NCBI RefSeq assembly: GCF_028728205.1
Contig: NZ_JAQYUU010000001.1
Span: 1,291,318-1,355,317, forward strand
Direction of reading: 5' to 3'
DNA: 64,000 nucleotides
Source of the DNA: Clostridium sp. 'White wine YQ'
Lineage (GTDB): Bacteria > Bacillota > Clostridia > Clostridiales > Clostridiaceae
Shown here: piece by piece, positions 16,913 to 26,645 of the stretch
Layout: each line of letters begins with the position of its first letter
Position numbering within the stretch: the stretch's first letter is position 1
Notes under the pieces: model-generated
Databases searched by the model: none
The model's input: only the letters and a program-made list of their open reading frames with translations
What the model was told of the DNA's origin: nothing
Program-made: the position numbers and the translations under genes

Positions 16913-17722
16913 TTAAAGTTCATTATGTGCTCTATCTACTATTTGTTCAATTTTCTCTAGATTAAAATTACTTTGAACTTCTGAATTTCTAGTAAAATAT
17001 ATTAAAAATTCCATGTTACCTTCTGGTCCCTTTATAGGAGAAAAGCTTAAATCTAATATATTTAAGTTTTCATCGTATAAATAATTTACAATTGATGTTA
17101 TAACTTCTTTATGAGTGCTTTTTTCTCTTACAACACCTTTTTTACCAACCTTCTCTTTTCCTGCTTCAAATTGTGGTTTTATTAGTGCAATTACTTCACC
17201 ATTATCACTAAGTAATGAAACAACTGCTGGCATAATCTTTTTAAGTGAAATAAAAGATACATCGATTGATGCAAAATCTGCTTTTTCTCCTAAATCCTCT
17301 GGAGTTACGTATCTGATATTAGTTCTCTCCATACAAACGACCCTTGGGTCTGTTCTTAGCTTCCACGCAAACTGACCATAACCTACGTCTATGGAAAATA
17401 CCTTTTTCGCTCCATTTTGTAGCATACAGTCAGTAAAACCGCCAGTTGATGCTCCAATATCTAAGCAAGTTTTTTCTTTTAAATCCATAGAGAATTCCTT
17501 TATTGCTTTTTCTAGCTTATAGCCACCTCTGCTAACATAAGGCATTTCTTGGCCCTTAAACTCTATTTCTGCTGTAACTTTTATTTTTTCTCCACACTTA
17601 TCAACTCTTCTGCCATCAATAAAGATCTTTCCAGCCATTATTTGAGCCTGAGCTTTTTCTCTTGATTCAAAAAAACCTTTTTGAACCAACAGAACATCTA
17701 ATCTTTCTTTAGTTTCAGCCAT
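16913..17722 (-). CDS. tlyA: TlyA-family rRNA 2'-O-methyltransferase
   Basis: 269 residues with an N-terminal S4 RNA-binding domain (about 7-65, RLDVLLVQKGFFESREKAQA) and an FtsJ-like SAM-dependent methyltransferase domain (about 60-245). The SAM motif is CLDIGASTGGFTDCML, with later FASIDVSFISLKKI and ALIKPQFE. Family members methylate 16S and 23S rRNA ribose positions and were once described as haemolysins. The ATG follows AAGGAG, 11 bases from the end of dxs. The dxs-tlyA-nadK-argR-recN run is conserved in Firmicutes. Specific target nucleotide not inferable. Confidence 0.92.
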   Translation of the reverse strand: MAETKERLDVLLVQKGFFESREKAQAQIMAGKIFIDGRRVDKCGEKIKVTAEIEFKGQEMPYVSRGGYKLEKAIKEFSMDLKEKTCLDIGASTGGFTDCMLQNGAKKVFSIDVGYGQFAWKLRTDPRVVCMERTNIRYVTPEDLGEKADFASIDVSFISLKKIMPAVVSLLSDNGEVIALIKPQFEAGKEKVGKKGVVREKSTHKEVITSIVNYLYDENLNILDLSFSPIKGPEGNMEFLIYFTRNSEVQSNFNLEKIEQIVDRAHNEL

Positions 17723-17732
17723 TGTATACTCC

Positions 17733-19592
17733 TTATTTCATATTATATATTATTTGTTCACTTATACTCTGAGGATCTAACCTATATTTCTTATATAATA
17801 TGTCAACATCTCCATGAGGTACAAAATCATCATTATACCCAAAAGTAGTAACCTTTACTGAAGAACTAACCTTACTTATATATGAAAGTACTGTTTCTCC
17901 AAATCCACCTCGTATAACATTATCTTCCATTGTAAAAATCATCGTATTTTTCTCTATTAACTTATCAATCAATTTAGTATCAATTGGTTTTATGAATGCT
18001 GCATTTATTACGGTAGGATTATATCCCTGTTTAACCAAAATATCTTTAGCCTGCATAGCAAAATCAACCATCTTACCTACTGCAATAATAGCAATGTCTT
18101 TACCTTCATTTAATGTTTCCCACTTTCCAAGTGAAAAACTCTCTAAAGGAGTAAAATCGGTCTTTCCATCTGCTCCTCTTGGATATTTTATCGCAATAGG
18201 TTCTTTTTGACTTAATGCATATTTAAGCATTGGATAAATTTCTGATGTACATTTTGGAGTCATTATATTTAAGTTAGGAATATGCGAAAGATATGATATA
18301 TCAAATATCCCTTGATGTGTTTCTCCATCTTCGCCTACCAAACCTGATCTATCAATAGCAAAAATAACTGGCAACTTTTGTATACATACATCATGCAATA
18401 CCTGATCATAGGCCCTTTGCAAAAATGTTGAGTACACTGCAAATACTGGTCTTAGTCCTCCCTTAGCTATTCCTGCTGCTAATGTCACCGCATGTTGCTC
18501 TGCTATACCAACATCAAAAAATCTATTTGGGTATCTTTTTGAAAATTCCTTTAGTCCAGTTCCATCTGGCATAGCTGCAGTGATTGCCACTAAATCATTT
18601 CTTTCTTCTGCTATATTAATCATGGCTTCACTAAATGCATTTGAATAAGTAATTTCTTTCTTGACAATAACTTCTCCGCTTCCTAAATTAAATGGTCCTA
18701 TTGCATGAAATTTATTCGGATTCCCTTCTGCTAATTCATAACCTTTTCCCTTTTGAGTAATAGTATGTATTATAACTGGCCTTTTTAATTCTTTTGCTTT
18801 TGAAAGTATAAAGTTAAGTTCTTTAATATCATGTCCATTTATAGGGCCTAAATATTTCCACCCCATATCTTCAAATAACATAGAAGGGACAACTAATTGC
18901 TTTAAACTATCTTTGATTTTTCCTATTGAGTCAGCAATTGTATTTCCTAACTCAGAATTTCTTAATGTATAATTTATGTCACTTTTTAATTTATTATATC
19001 CTGGTTCGGATCTGAACTTATTAAGGTATGAAGATAATCCACCTACATTTTTGGATATGCTCATACCATTATCGTTTATTATCACAATTATATCTGTTTT
19101 TCTATATCCAGCATCATTTAAAGCTTCTAAAGCCATACCACCAGTTAATGCACCATCTCCAATTACTGCAATAACCTTATTGTGTTCTCCTTTTATATCT
19201 CTTGCTCTTGCCATGCCAAGAGCTGCAGAAATAGAGGTTGATGAGTGTCCGGTATCAAAAAAATCATACTCACTTTCCCAAGCTTTTGGGAAACCACTTA
19301 TTCCTCCATATTTTCTTAATGTATTGAACTTATCTTTTCTTCCAGTTAATATTTTATATACGTAAGATTGATGTCCTACATCCCAAACAATTTTATCCTT
19401 TGTAAAATCAAAATTTTTAAATAAACTTAATGTTAATTCTACAACACCTAAATTTGATGCTAAATGACCACCTGTCTTAGACACACTCTCGATCAAAAAT
19501 TTTCTGATTTCCACTGATAATTCTTCTAGACTTTTCAATGACATATTATTTATGTCCTTTGGTTCTTTAATGTTATCTAATAAATTAAACAT
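17733..19592 (-). CDS. dxs: 1-deoxy-D-xylulose-5-phosphate synthase
   Basis: 619 residues, full length for this thiamine-diphosphate enzyme. It condenses pyruvate with glyceraldehyde 3-phosphate as the first step of the MEP isoprenoid pathway. The ThDP/Mg motif [18 protein letters not shown] lies near 145, the N-terminal [17 protein letters not shown] is present, and the transketolase pyrimidine domain has [19 protein letters not shown]-terminal transketolase domain closes the protein. AAAGGATG precedes the ATG. The downstream isoprenoid gene ispA is transcribed just before it (17-base gap), forming an isoprenoid pair inside the larger operon. Confidence 0.97.
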   Translation of the reverse strand: MFNLLDNIKEPKDINNMSLKSLEELSVEIRKFLIESVSKTGGHLASNLGVVELTLSLFKNFDFTKDKIVWDVGHQSYVYKILTGRKDKFNTLRKYGGISGFPKAWESEYDFFDTGHSSTSISAALGMARARDIKGEHNKVIAVIGDGALTGGMALEALNDAGYRKTDIIVIINDNGMSISKNVGGLSSYLNKFRSEPGYNKLKSDINYTLRNSELGNTIADSIGKIKDSLKQLVVPSMLFEDMGWKYLGPINGHDIKELNFILSKAKELKRPVIIHTITQKGKGYELAEGNPNKFHAIGPFNLGSGEVIVKKEITYSNAFSEAMINIAEERNDLVAITAAMPDGTGLKEFSKRYPNRFFDVGIAEQHAVTLAAGIAKGGLRPVFAVYSTFLQRAYDQVLHDVCIQKLPVIFAIDRSGLVGEDGETHQGIFDISYLSHIPNLNIMTPKCTSEIYPMLKYALSQKEPIAIKYPRGADGKTDFTPLESFSLGKWETLNEGKDIAIIAVGKMVDFAMQAKDILVKQGYNPTVINAAFIKPIDTKLIDKLIEKNTMIFTMEDNVIRGGFGETVLSYISKVSSSVKVTTFGYNDDFVPHGDVDILYKKYRLDPQSISEQIIYNMK

Positions 19593-19608
19593 ATTATCAT
19601 CCTTTAGA

Positions 19609-20478
19609 TTAATTTTCTCTATTTAAAAGCATAAAAGTTAATTCTTTTAAGCTTGTTGTATTCACTGTTAATGATTCTAAAATATCAACACATTCATTAG
19701 TTAATTTTTTGCAAATCTCATTACATTTTTCTATCCCGTATGTTGTAATAAAGTTTGTTTTATTATTATTCTCATCGCTTTTAATCTTTTTTCCTAGTTT
19801 TTCTGTATTTCCTACAACATCTAATATATCGTCTTTAACTTGAAATGCTAACCCTAGTTTTTCACCATATAATCTTAATTTATCAATATCATCCTCACTA
19901 GCCTCAGCCATTACTGCTCCAGATAATATTGATGCCTTTATAAGTTCACCCGTCTTCTTTTTATGCATATATAATAATTCATCTTCAGAGATAACTTTTC
20001 CCTCATTTATTATGTCAACTACTTGACCACCAATCATTCCCTCTGAACCCGACGAATTTAATATAATTTTAGATGCCGCCAAAGCATTACCGTCATTTTT
20101 CATAGAATAATCAATTAGTAAATTACAAGCTTCATTTAGTAAGGCATCTCCTGCTAAAATTGCAATTGCTTCACCATAAACTATATGGTTTGTTGGTTTA
20201 CCTCTCCTTAAATCATCATTATCCATAGCTGGCAAGTCATCATGAATTAATGAATACGTATGGATCATTTCTAATGCTAATGCTAAAGGTAATACACTTT
20301 CATAATTATCCTTATACATATTATAAGTAAGGAGACAAAGAATTGGCCTTATTCTCTTTCCACCAATATTTAAACTGTAATTTTGAGAATCATAAATAAT
20401 TTTATTTAATCCATTTCTTTCTTTAAAATAATTCTTTAATTCTTCATTAAAGTAATCCCTAATTGCATTAATACTCAT
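19609..20478 (-). CDS. ispA: Polyprenyl (farnesyl/geranylgeranyl) diphosphate synthase
   Basis: 289 residues of the trans-isoprenyl diphosphate synthase family, making C15-C20 allylic diphosphates from IPP and DMAPP. First aspartate-rich motif is DDLPAMDND with the following RRGKPT. The second is [16 protein letters not shown] near the N-terminus binds IPP. Two small insert residues in the first DDxx(xx)D motif are typical of bacterial IspA. AAAGGAG precedes the ATG, and the gene begins two bases after xseB. The xseA-xseB-ispA-dxs order is standard. Confidence 0.94.
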   Translation of the reverse strand: MSINAIRDYFNEELKNYFKERNGLNKIIYDSQNYSLNIGGKRIRPILCLLTYNMYKDNYESVLPLALALEMIHTYSLIHDDLPAMDNDDLRRGKPTNHIVYGEAIAILAGDALLNEACNLLIDYSMKNDGNALAASKIILNSSGSEGMIGGQVVDIINEGKVISEDELLYMHKKKTGELIKASILSGAVMAEASEDDIDKLRLYGEKLGLAFQVKDDILDVVGNTEKLGKKIKSDENNNKTNFITTYGIEKCNEICKKLTNECVDILESLTVNTTSLKELTFMLLNREN

Positions 20479-20480
20479 AG

Positions 20481-20693
20481 CTACTCCTTTATCTTTTCCT
20501 CAATACCTTCATTTATAACTTTTAACTTTCCTTCCATAGAATCCAATGTTAAATAAAGTTTATTAACTAATTTTACACCTTCTTCATAAATTTTCATAGA
20601 TGTTGAAATATCTACTTGATTGCCTTCAAGCTCTTCAATTATTAATTCAAGTCTTTTAATCATATCCTCATAATTTTCTGATTTTTTTGCCAT
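20481..20693 (-). CDS. xseB: Exodeoxyribonuclease VII small subunit
   Basis: 70 residues, the usual size. The family pattern is seen in YEDMIKRLELIIEELEGN...STSMKIYEEGVKL, two helices that wrap the coiled coil of XseA. Together they form a nuclease degrading single-stranded DNA to oligonucleotides. A GGTGA ribosome site lies just before the ATG. It is sandwiched between xseA (14-base gap) and ispA (3-base gap), so it is co-transcribed with both. Confidence 0.95.
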   Translation of the reverse strand: MAKKSENYEDMIKRLELIIEELEGNQVDISTSMKIYEEGVKLVNKLYLTLDSMEGKLKVINEGIEEKIKE

Positions 20694-20706
20694 TAAATCA
20701 CCTACT

Positions 20707-21912
20707 CTATTCCTTAATAATATTTATTTCTGCCCTCTTATAACCATCCTTAAAATTAATTTTATATTCACCTGAAGTAAATTCTTCTTTAGATTTTATA
20801 AGTTTACCTTTATCGCTTTCTAAAATTACATATCCTCTATTTAAGACATTAATAGGACTCTTTGCTTCTAGTACATTCTTTAATTTTATCAAGTTTTGTT
20901 TTTCTGAATTTATTTTTAAACTTATACCTCTATCAAGTAAGCCCTTTAAGGTTTCAACTTCTTTATATTTATTTATTAAATAATTTTTTGGGGAATTTAA
21001 TTTTAGAACCTTCTCTAAATGTTCTATTCTTATACGAGAATTATAAATCTTATTTTCTATAGCTGAATTTAACTTATTTTCTATATATGCTATTTCCCCT
21101 AACAATTCTTCTTTATCTGTACTTATTATTTCTGCAGCCGCAGAAGGAGTTGCTGCTCTTACATCTGAAACAAAATCACATATAGTAAAATCTACTTCGT
21201 GACCTACTGCCGAAACAACTGGTATCTTTGATTTAAAGATTTCTTTAGCAAGCTCTTCATTGTTAAAGGCCCATAATTCTTCAATAGAACCACCGCCTCT
21301 TCCAATGATTATTACATCAACCTTTTCTTTTGCTCTTTCATTAAAATACTTTAATCCTTTTATTAAGGATTCAGGTGCTGATTCTCCTTGAACTAAAGAA
21401 GGATACAAAAATATATCAATAGAATTGTTTCTTCTATGAACCACATTAATAATATCCTTAATTGCTGCACCAGTTTCAGAGGTTATTACACCTAAATTTT
21501 TAACGTAACTTGGTAAATTCTTTTTATGTTTCTCATCAAATAAACCCTCATCTTTGAGTTTATTTTTAAGATTTTCAAATTGCGAATAAAGATCACCAAT
21601 TCCTGCATCTTGGGCTTCTCTAACATAAAGTTGATAATTACCTTCCTTAACATATGATGAAAGTCTTGCCTTAACAATAATGTTTTGGCCTTCTTTCATT
21701 CTAAACTCATTCTTAGACGCATCACTCTTAAACATAACACAATTTACTTTTGAGAACTCATCTTTTAATGAAAAATAGATATGACCTGAAGAGTGATATT
21801 TTAAGTTAGAAATTTCACCCTTTACAGATAAATTATTAAGTATAAAGTCATTATCAAAAATTCTTTTTATATAATTATTAACATCAGTAACACTTAAGGT
21901 TTTAATATTCAT
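20707..21912 (-). CDS. xseA: Exodeoxyribonuclease VII large subunit
   Basis: 401 residues, typical. An N-terminal OB-fold (about 1-100: LSVTDVNNYIKRIFDND...VKGEISNLKYHSSGHIYFSLKD) precedes the catalytic region with IIIGRGGGSIEELWAFNNE and VSAVGHEVDFTICDFVSDVRAATPSAAAE. A long C-terminal coiled coil that binds XseB follows. It cleaves single-stranded DNA in both directions. The ATG overlaps the folD end closely (one-base gap). All family signatures are intact. Confidence 0.95.
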   Translation of the reverse strand: MNIKTLSVTDVNNYIKRIFDNDFILNNLSVKGEISNLKYHSSGHIYFSLKDEFSKVNCVMFKSDASKNEFRMKEGQNIIVKARLSSYVKEGNYQLYVREAQDAGIGDLYSQFENLKNKLKDEGLFDEKHKKNLPSYVKNLGVITSETGAAIKDIINVVHRRNNSIDIFLYPSLVQGESAPESLIKGLKYFNERAKEKVDVIIIGRGGGSIEELWAFNNEELAKEIFKSKIPVVSAVGHEVDFTICDFVSDVRAATPSAAAEIISTDKEELLGEIAYIENKLNSAIENKIYNSRIRIEHLEKVLKLNSPKNYLINKYKEVETLKGLLDRGISLKINSEKQNLIKLKNVLEAKSPINVLNRGYVILESDKGKLIKSKEEFTSGEYKINFKDGYKRAEINIIKE

Positions 21913-21913
21913 A

Positions 21914-22750
21914 TTATTCTAATGCCTCACATGCATTTTTAATAAGTAGTGTAGTTGTTAATGCACCAACTCCTCCAGGGACTGGTGTAATATATTCTGC
22001 TATATCTATTACATCTTCAAGTTTTACATCTCCTGTTATCTTCCCATTAAATGAAGAAGTCCCTACGTCAATAACTATTGCTCCTTCTTTAACAAATTCC
22101 TTACCTACAAAGTTTGGTCTGCCAATCGCGACTACAAGTACATCAGCCGTTTTAGCTATTTCCTTTAAATTTTCAGTTTTTGAGTGGCATACAGTAACAG
22201 TCATATCTTCATTTAAAAGAAGTTGAAAAACTGGTTTCCCTACTATATCACTTCTACCTATAACTACTGCATTTTTTCCTTTAAGGTTTATTTTTAGAGA
22301 TTTTAAAAGAGTAATAACACTGTTTGGGGTACAAGGAAGAAAACATCTTTCTCCTTTATAAAATCTCCCCATAGATTCATTGGTTAAACAGTCAATATCT
22401 TTATCTGGCTTAATAATTGATGTCACTCTCTTCTCATTAATATGCTTTGGAAGTGGCAATTGAAGTATTATACCTTGAACTTCAGTATCTAAATTTAATT
22501 CATTTATTCTTTCTATGAGAAAATCTTCTGTAATGTTTTCTTCTAGTAAAATTTTATCAAAATTAACTCCAAGGCTTAAAGCAACTTTTTCTTGAGCATT
22601 TTGATAGTATATAGACCCACCATCGTTTCCTACTAATATAGATGCTATCTTAGGAATTTGAAGATTTTTCTCTTTTCTATCTTTTATAAAATTTGAGATT
22701 TCTTCTTTAATTCCAGCTGCTATTATTTTTCCATCTAGTATTTTTCCCAT
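21914..22750 (-). CDS. folD: FolD methylene-THF dehydrogenase, cyclohydrolase Lys replaced
   Basis: 278 residues, aligned over the full length to FolD, which oxidises 5,10-methylene-THF to methenyl-THF and, when bifunctional, hydrolyses it to 10-formyl-THF. The NADP-binding segment VIGRSDIVGKPV and the C-terminal TPVPGGVGALTT are present. In the Y-x3-K catalytic motif the Lys (E. coli Lys54, human Lys56) is Gln53 (YYQNAQEK), whereas Gln98 (IILQLPLP) and Asp120 are kept. Loss of this Lys removes cyclohydrolase activity in the human enzyme, so dehydrogenase-only activity is likely. An FchA-like gene at 59422 could supply the missing step. AGGGGGAG precedes the ATG. Confidence 0.93.
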   Translation of the reverse strand: MGKILDGKIIAAGIKEEISNFIKDRKEKNLQIPKIASILVGNDGGSIYYQNAQEKVALSLGVNFDKILLEENITEDFLIERINELNLDTEVQGIILQLPLPKHINEKRVTSIIKPDKDIDCLTNESMGRFYKGERCFLPCTPNSVITLLKSLKINLKGKNAVVIGRSDIVGKPVFQLLLNEDMTVTVCHSKTENLKEIAKTADVLVVAIGRPNFVGKEFVKEGAIVIDVGTSSFNGKITGDVKLEDVIDIAEYITPVPGGVGALTTTLLIKNACEALE

Positions 22751-22770
22751 AGTTTTCTCCCCCTAAGACA

Positions 22771-23175
22771 TTAAATTTCTTTGTTAATACTGTCTAATAC
22801 TCCATTTACAAAAGAAACAGATTTTTCATCAGAGTATTCCTTTGTAAGTTCTAAAGCTTCATTTATTGAAACTTTATTCGGTATATCTTCTATAAATAAT
22901 ATTTCTGCTACTGCTATTCTTAAAATAGATAGATTTACCTTCGATATTCTATCTAATTTCCATCCCCTTAAATTAGGTTCAATCTTCTTATCAATCTCTT
23001 CCTTATGGGCATTAACTAGATTTAATATATCCAATATGTAGTTTGTTTCAAGAACAGTTTTATCCTCATTATAATTATCCAAGAAACTTTCAAATATTTC
23101 TTCTGGACTTTCTTTGGATATTTCCATACTGTAACAAAGCTCCATTGCTACTTTTCTCGATTTCTTTCTATTCAT
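22771..23175 (-). CDS. nusB: Transcription antitermination factor NusB
   Basis: 134 residues from the ATG at 23175, seven bases from GGAGG; the in-frame TTG at 23190 lies on that site. An all-helical NusB fold begins MNRKKSRKVAMELCYSMEI, and the C-terminal DIPNKVSINEALELTKEYSDEKSVSFVNGVLD is diagnostic. With NusE/S10 it binds boxA RNA in rRNA leaders and supports antitermination. It heads the folD-xseAB-ispA-dxs run and is separated from the asp23-type gene by a possible hairpin. Confidence 0.94.
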   Translation of the reverse strand: MNRKKSRKVAMELCYSMEISKESPEEIFESFLDNYNEDKTVLETNYILDILNLVNAHKEEIDKKIEPNLRGWKLDRISKVNLSILRIAVAEILFIEDIPNKVSINEALELTKEYSDEKSVSFVNGVLDSINKEI

Positions 23176-23255
23176 AAGTACCTCCAACATATATCTTTAT
23201 TATTGTCCTTTTCAAATTGTTTAAACACCATTAATATATTCTATCACATAGAAAT

Positions 23256-23276
23256 GCCCTCTGAAAACCAGAGGGC
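23256..23276 (-). terminator. Possible terminator after the Asp23-family gene
   Basis: Perfect stem GCCCTCTG / CAGAGGGC with a five-base loop; the minus-strand side has only ATTTC, so termination may be partial and nusB may be read through. Confidence 0.5.
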
Positions 23277-23285
23277 AAAAATTAA

Positions 23286-23666
23286 TTATTTTTCTTTTTG
23301 TTCCTTTTCTTCCTTAGGCACAACTATATTGTGAACGCTTATGTTTACACTAGATACCTTAAGTCCAGTCATAACCTCAACGGTCTTCTTAACATTTTCT
23401 TGAACTTGAGAAATAATCTCTGGTATTTTTACACCATATGAAACAGCTAAAACCATATCTATTACTGCTTCATCTTCATTTACTGTAACCTTTACACCCT
23501 TACCAACATTTTTTTTACCTATTTGAAATATAGGAATTGAAGCAACGTTTGATGTATATTCGTATACTCCATTTATTTCGGAAGCTGCTATTCCAGCAAT
23601 CACACTTACTACCTCGTCAGATATTCTTATTATACCTAAACTTTCGTCTCTTACCATTTCTTCCAT
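23286..23666 (-). CDS. Asp23/Gls24 family envelope stress protein (YqhY-like)
   Basis: 126 residues. The Asp23/Gls24 (DUF322) pattern is clear: GIIRISDEVVSVIAGIAASEINGVY near residue 12, VKVTVNEDEAVIDMVLAVSYG, and VQENVKKTVEVMTGLKVSSVNI, then a charged tail (KEEKEQKEK). No membrane segment, so it is cytosolic or membrane-associated through partners. In Bacillus, YqhY sits at the same site beside nusB and the acc/spoIIIA genes and influences lipid synthesis control. AGGAGG precedes the ATG. It lies between spoIIIAH and nusB. Confidence 0.9.
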   Translation of the reverse strand: MEEMVRDESLGIIRISDEVVSVIAGIAASEINGVYEYTSNVASIPIFQIGKKNVGKGVKVTVNEDEAVIDMVLAVSYGVKIPEIISQVQENVKKTVEVMTGLKVSSVNISVHNIVVPKEEKEQKEK

Positions 23667-23740
23667 GATAAATAACCTCCTGTTAGCTTTTAGCCTTTAT
23701 CTTATGATAATTATACCAAAATAAGAATGTCAATACAATG

Positions 23741-24250
23741 TTATTGCTTAACTTCTATTGAAACATCTTTAATATTAGAAATATTTATAACTGCTTCTAA
23801 AATTTCATTTGCTTGTTTTTGTGATAGTTCATCCTTACTTTTAACAGTAACCTTTGCTTTATTTCCATCAATTGAGCATAATGCATCTTCATATCCTTTA
23901 CCTTTTACTGCTAATTCAATCTTAGATGCATAATTTTTACTCATTACGAGTGTACTTAACTGTTTAGATGCCTCATCTTTTTCTTCTTTAGGAGTATTAG
24001 GGTTGTCTATAACTTTGTTAAGTGAATCAATAGTAGTTGAATCAATCTGTTCCTTCTGATTTCTTTGATCATAAAAATAATCATTAGCTTTTGTAGCATC
24101 CTTATCCTTGTCCTCATTATTTGTATTGATTGTTGGATTTAAAGCAGTTGGTGAGTCAGGAAGTGATCCGTTCACTTTAGCAGCTAAAACTCCCACACAT
24201 ACGATTAATGCTAAAAGTGTAAAAATAATCCCAAATTGTTTTTTTGTCAT
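23741..24250 (-). CDS. spoIIIAH: Stage III sporulation protein AH
   Basis: 169 residues. One N-terminal membrane segment (about 6-25, FGIIFTLLALIVCVGVLAAK) is followed by an acidic linker and a YscJ/FliF-like ring-building domain (about 85-169, ending NISNIKDVSIEVKQ). In the mother-cell membrane it pairs with forespore SpoIIQ to form the A-Q channel between the two cells. Last gene of the spoIIIA operon; a GGGAGGAG ribosome site precedes the ATG, 41 bases after spoIIIAG. Shorter than Bacillus SpoIIIAH (218), as is common in clostridia. Confidence 0.94.
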   Translation of the reverse strand: MTKKQFGIIFTLLALIVCVGVLAAKVNGSLPDSPTALNPTINTNNEDKDKDATKANDYFYDQRNQKEQIDSTTIDSLNKVIDNPNTPKEEKDEASKQLSTLVMSKNYASKIELAVKGKGYEDALCSIDGNKAKVTVKSKDELSQKQANEILEAVINISNIKDVSIEVKQ

Positions 24251-24291
24251 TTTTCTCTCCTCCCATCTATTTTCTATAAAATTATATGCTG

Positions 24292-24888
24292 CTATTTCAT
24301 TGGATATACATTTATCTTATCCATTGATATATCATAAAGCCCAGCACATGCTTTTGTGATATCATACTTTACCTTTGAACTATCTGCACCTTGCGCAACT
24401 ATCACTATTCCTGTTACTTTCGGTTTTTCAGTTTTAAGTATAAGTGGATCGTTGCCATTATTGGCCATTACAACTTTGCTATTGCTATTTTTCTGATTTG
24501 TTACCCTTTCACCAGAATCCTTATCCTTTTCTTCTGTTACACTAGTTTGATCCGTGGTATCCACGGCTGGAACCTTTGACTCACTCCCTTCAAAATACAT
24601 CATTACCTGTACATCACCAACACCTTTTATATTTTGTAGTATATTTCTTAAGGATTCTCTTTGCGCATCTTCATAAGTTGATAGCACTTTATCATCTTGA
24701 TTTTTAACTATACTTTTCTCTTGATTACTAGAATTATTAAACATTGTTAGTTTTGAGGAACTCCCTTTATTAAAAAAGCTTAATACAATAAGTGCAAATA
24801 AAGCTATAATTACAACTGCAATTACATTCATTATCCTTTGATCTTTTATCATGGATAATATTTTTTTCTTCAAATCATCCTTATTCAT
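24292..24888 (-). CDS. spoIIIAG: Stage III sporulation protein AG
   Basis: 198 residues. A membrane segment (about 21-39, VIAVVIIALFALIVLSFF) precedes a ring-building domain with two halves: LRNILQNIKGVGDVQVMMYFEGSE and KPKVTGIVIVAQGADSSKVKYD, separated by a Ser/Asp/Lys-rich insert. It forms a large oligomeric ring in the mother-cell membrane facing the intermembrane space. AAGGAGGATG precedes the ATG, and spoIIIAF ends 10 bases before. The insert (about 105-140) is of the type that builds the extended beta cylinder in Bacillus. Confidence 0.94.
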   Translation of the reverse strand: MNKDDLKKKILSMIKDQRIMNVIAVVIIALFALIVLSFFNKGSSSKLTMFNNSSNQEKSIVKNQDDKVLSTYEDAQRESLRNILQNIKGVGDVQVMMYFEGSESKVPAVDTTDQTSVTEEKDKDSGERVTNQKNSNSKVVMANNGNDPLILKTEKPKVTGIVIVAQGADSSKVKYDITKACAGLYDISMDKINVYPMK

Positions 24889-24898
24889 AACATCCTCC

Positions 24899-25471
24899 TT
24901 AACTTTTATAAAATACTTTTATTTTATCTTTTTTTACTCCAAATTCTTCGCTTATTGTGTCTTTTATTCCATCCTTTTCTTTAATGTTTGCTTCTTCTTT
25001 ATCCGCTTCCTCTCCTATCTTGATTTTACTTATTGGCTTTACCTTCTTTGAACTTATATAAATATTCACATTTTTAATCTCAATATTATATTTTTCTAGA
25101 TCTATATCTCCTTGAAATTCACTTTCAAAATCTATATCTTTATATTTTTTCTTTAAAATAGAATTAGCATTATCTTGAAGATTTTTTATTACCTTATCTT
25201 TAGTTTCCTTATTTGAATTTAAAATCTTTGAATTATCTAAGTTGCTACTACTTTCAAGCTTTGCTTGATTATTCATTATTTCATTAACAAAGTTAGTATT
25301 TCCACTTCCAAAAATCTGAAGTATTGGTTTTAATAAGACCACTATTAAAACTAGCCCTAAAACAAATTTTACGTACTTTTTAAAAGAATTATTTACTATT
25401 AGCATCTCAATTGCCGTCATAAAAACTAGAGTAAAGGCTATATCAATAACCCATTCTTTAATTAACTCCAT
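24899..25471 (-). CDS. spoIIIAF: Stage III sporulation protein AF
   Basis: 190 residues. Two N-terminal membrane segments (about 8-25 and 33-52, IAFTLVFMTAIEMLIV and FVLGLVLIVVLLKPIL) are followed by a soluble domain with LKKKYKDIDFESEF and the ending DTISEEFGVKKDKIKVFYKS, typical of the family. It is a mother-cell membrane component of the SpoIIIA secretion-like complex. Its start follows the spoIIIAE stop by one base, showing tight coupling. Confidence 0.92.
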   Translation of the reverse strand: MELIKEWVIDIAFTLVFMTAIEMLIVNNSFKKYVKFVLGLVLIVVLLKPILQIFGSGNTNFVNEIMNNQAKLESSSNLDNSKILNSNKETKDKVIKNLQDNANSILKKKYKDIDFESEFQGDIDLEKYNIEIKNVNIYISSKKVKPISKIKIGEEADKEEANIKEKDGIKDTISEEFGVKKDKIKVFYKS

Positions 25472-25472
25472 T

Positions 25473-26636
25473 TTATCCTCCTACTACAAACTTGCCTGTA
25501 GAAGCCATTATTGCGATCATAACAAAAAACATTAATGATATTGAAAGCATACATGAGATAATCATTACAACAAAGTCTCCTACTGAAGCGATACAATTAG
25601 TTATTCTACTATCGCATATTGGTTCAACTAACGCTGCTGATAGCTTGTACATGACAGTGATCATTATAAGTTTAATAATAGGAATAAGCACAATGAAAAT
25701 AACAACTAATAACCCCAAGGATGATATTGCATTTTTTAATAACACAGCATATCCAGCAACAGAAGCAATTGCATCAGAAAAAGCTTTTCCTACAATAGGA
25801 ATAAAATTATCAACAGCAAATTTAGCAGTTTTTAATGTTACAGCATCAATTGCAGTTGAAGTAATACCTCTAATCGTAAGAAGTCCAATTAAAATTGTTA
25901 CAAGAATTCCTTGTACCCACAGAGTTATTTGTTTAAACAGTTTGCAAATATTCGTTATTTTATGATCATTGGATAGATTATTTACAAAATTTAAAACAAA
26001 ACTCATTAGTATCATTGGAATAATAAAGTCAACATATACCCTTGGCGCAATTGTGACTGCTCCCATTAAAATTGGATCCATTGTAACAGCCTCTGTAATT
26101 CCGCCCACTGAACCAATCATAAATACTAATACAGGAATTAATGCCATCATAAAATCCGTTAAATTCTGGATGGTCGTTTTTGCTAAATCAATAGTTATCA
26201 AAAAGCTTTTAGAAATTATTATTATTAAAATTGCATAACAGGCATAGAAGGCAATATCTCCATGGGAACCCTTAAAAGCATCTTGTAGATTTCTAAGTAA
26301 TGAGCATAAAATTGCTATAACTATTATTGATATCAATAGTTGTAAAACACCTTTTGCTTCTTTAAAAACTGCACTTAACAATGCTTTTGATAACTCTTTT
26401 GTAGATAAGTCTCCTTTACCTTGAGTTATATAAGTTTTTATATAGTTTCCAACATTAAGCTCATTCATTAGTTCACTTTCACTTTTCATTTTAGTTACAT
26501 AATCATAAAGTTCTTGAACATTACTGCTTTGCTCCAAATCACTTGTATTGTTATCTAGTTCTTTTGCCATTGGAGTCATTACAAGAAAAATATTTATAAA
26601 AATTGTTACTAACAAAACTTTTATTATTTTTTTCAT
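25473..26636 (-). CDS. spoIIIAE: Stage III sporulation protein AE
   Basis: 387 residues. A signal peptide (about 1-24, VTIFINIFLVMTPMAKE) is followed by a soluble segment and eight or so membrane helices from about 95 to the end, with family segments MDPILMGAVTIAPRVYVDFI and DAVTLKTAKFAVDNFIPIVG. It is the largest membrane subunit of the SpoIIIA channel. It lies nine bases after spoIIIAD. Length and topology match Bacillus SpoIIIAE (399). Confidence 0.94.
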   Translation of the reverse strand: MKKIIKVLLVTIFINIFLVMTPMAKELDNNTSDLEQSSNVQELYDYVTKMKSESELMNELNVGNYIKTYITQGKGDLSTKELSKALLSAVFKEAKGVLQLLISIIVIAILCSLLRNLQDAFKGSHGDIAFYACYAILIIIISKSFLITIDLAKTTIQNLTDFMMALIPVLVFMIGSVGGITEAVTMDPILMGAVTIAPRVYVDFIIPMILMSFVLNFVNNLSNDHKITNICKLFKQITLWVQGILVTILIGLLTIRGITSTAIDAVTLKTAKFAVDNFIPIVGKAFSDAIASVAGYAVLLKNAISSLGLLVVIFIVLIPIIKLIMITVMYKLSAALVEPICDSRITNCIASVGDFVVMIISCMLSISLMFFVMIAIMASTGKFVVGG

Positions 26637-26645
26637 TTTATACTC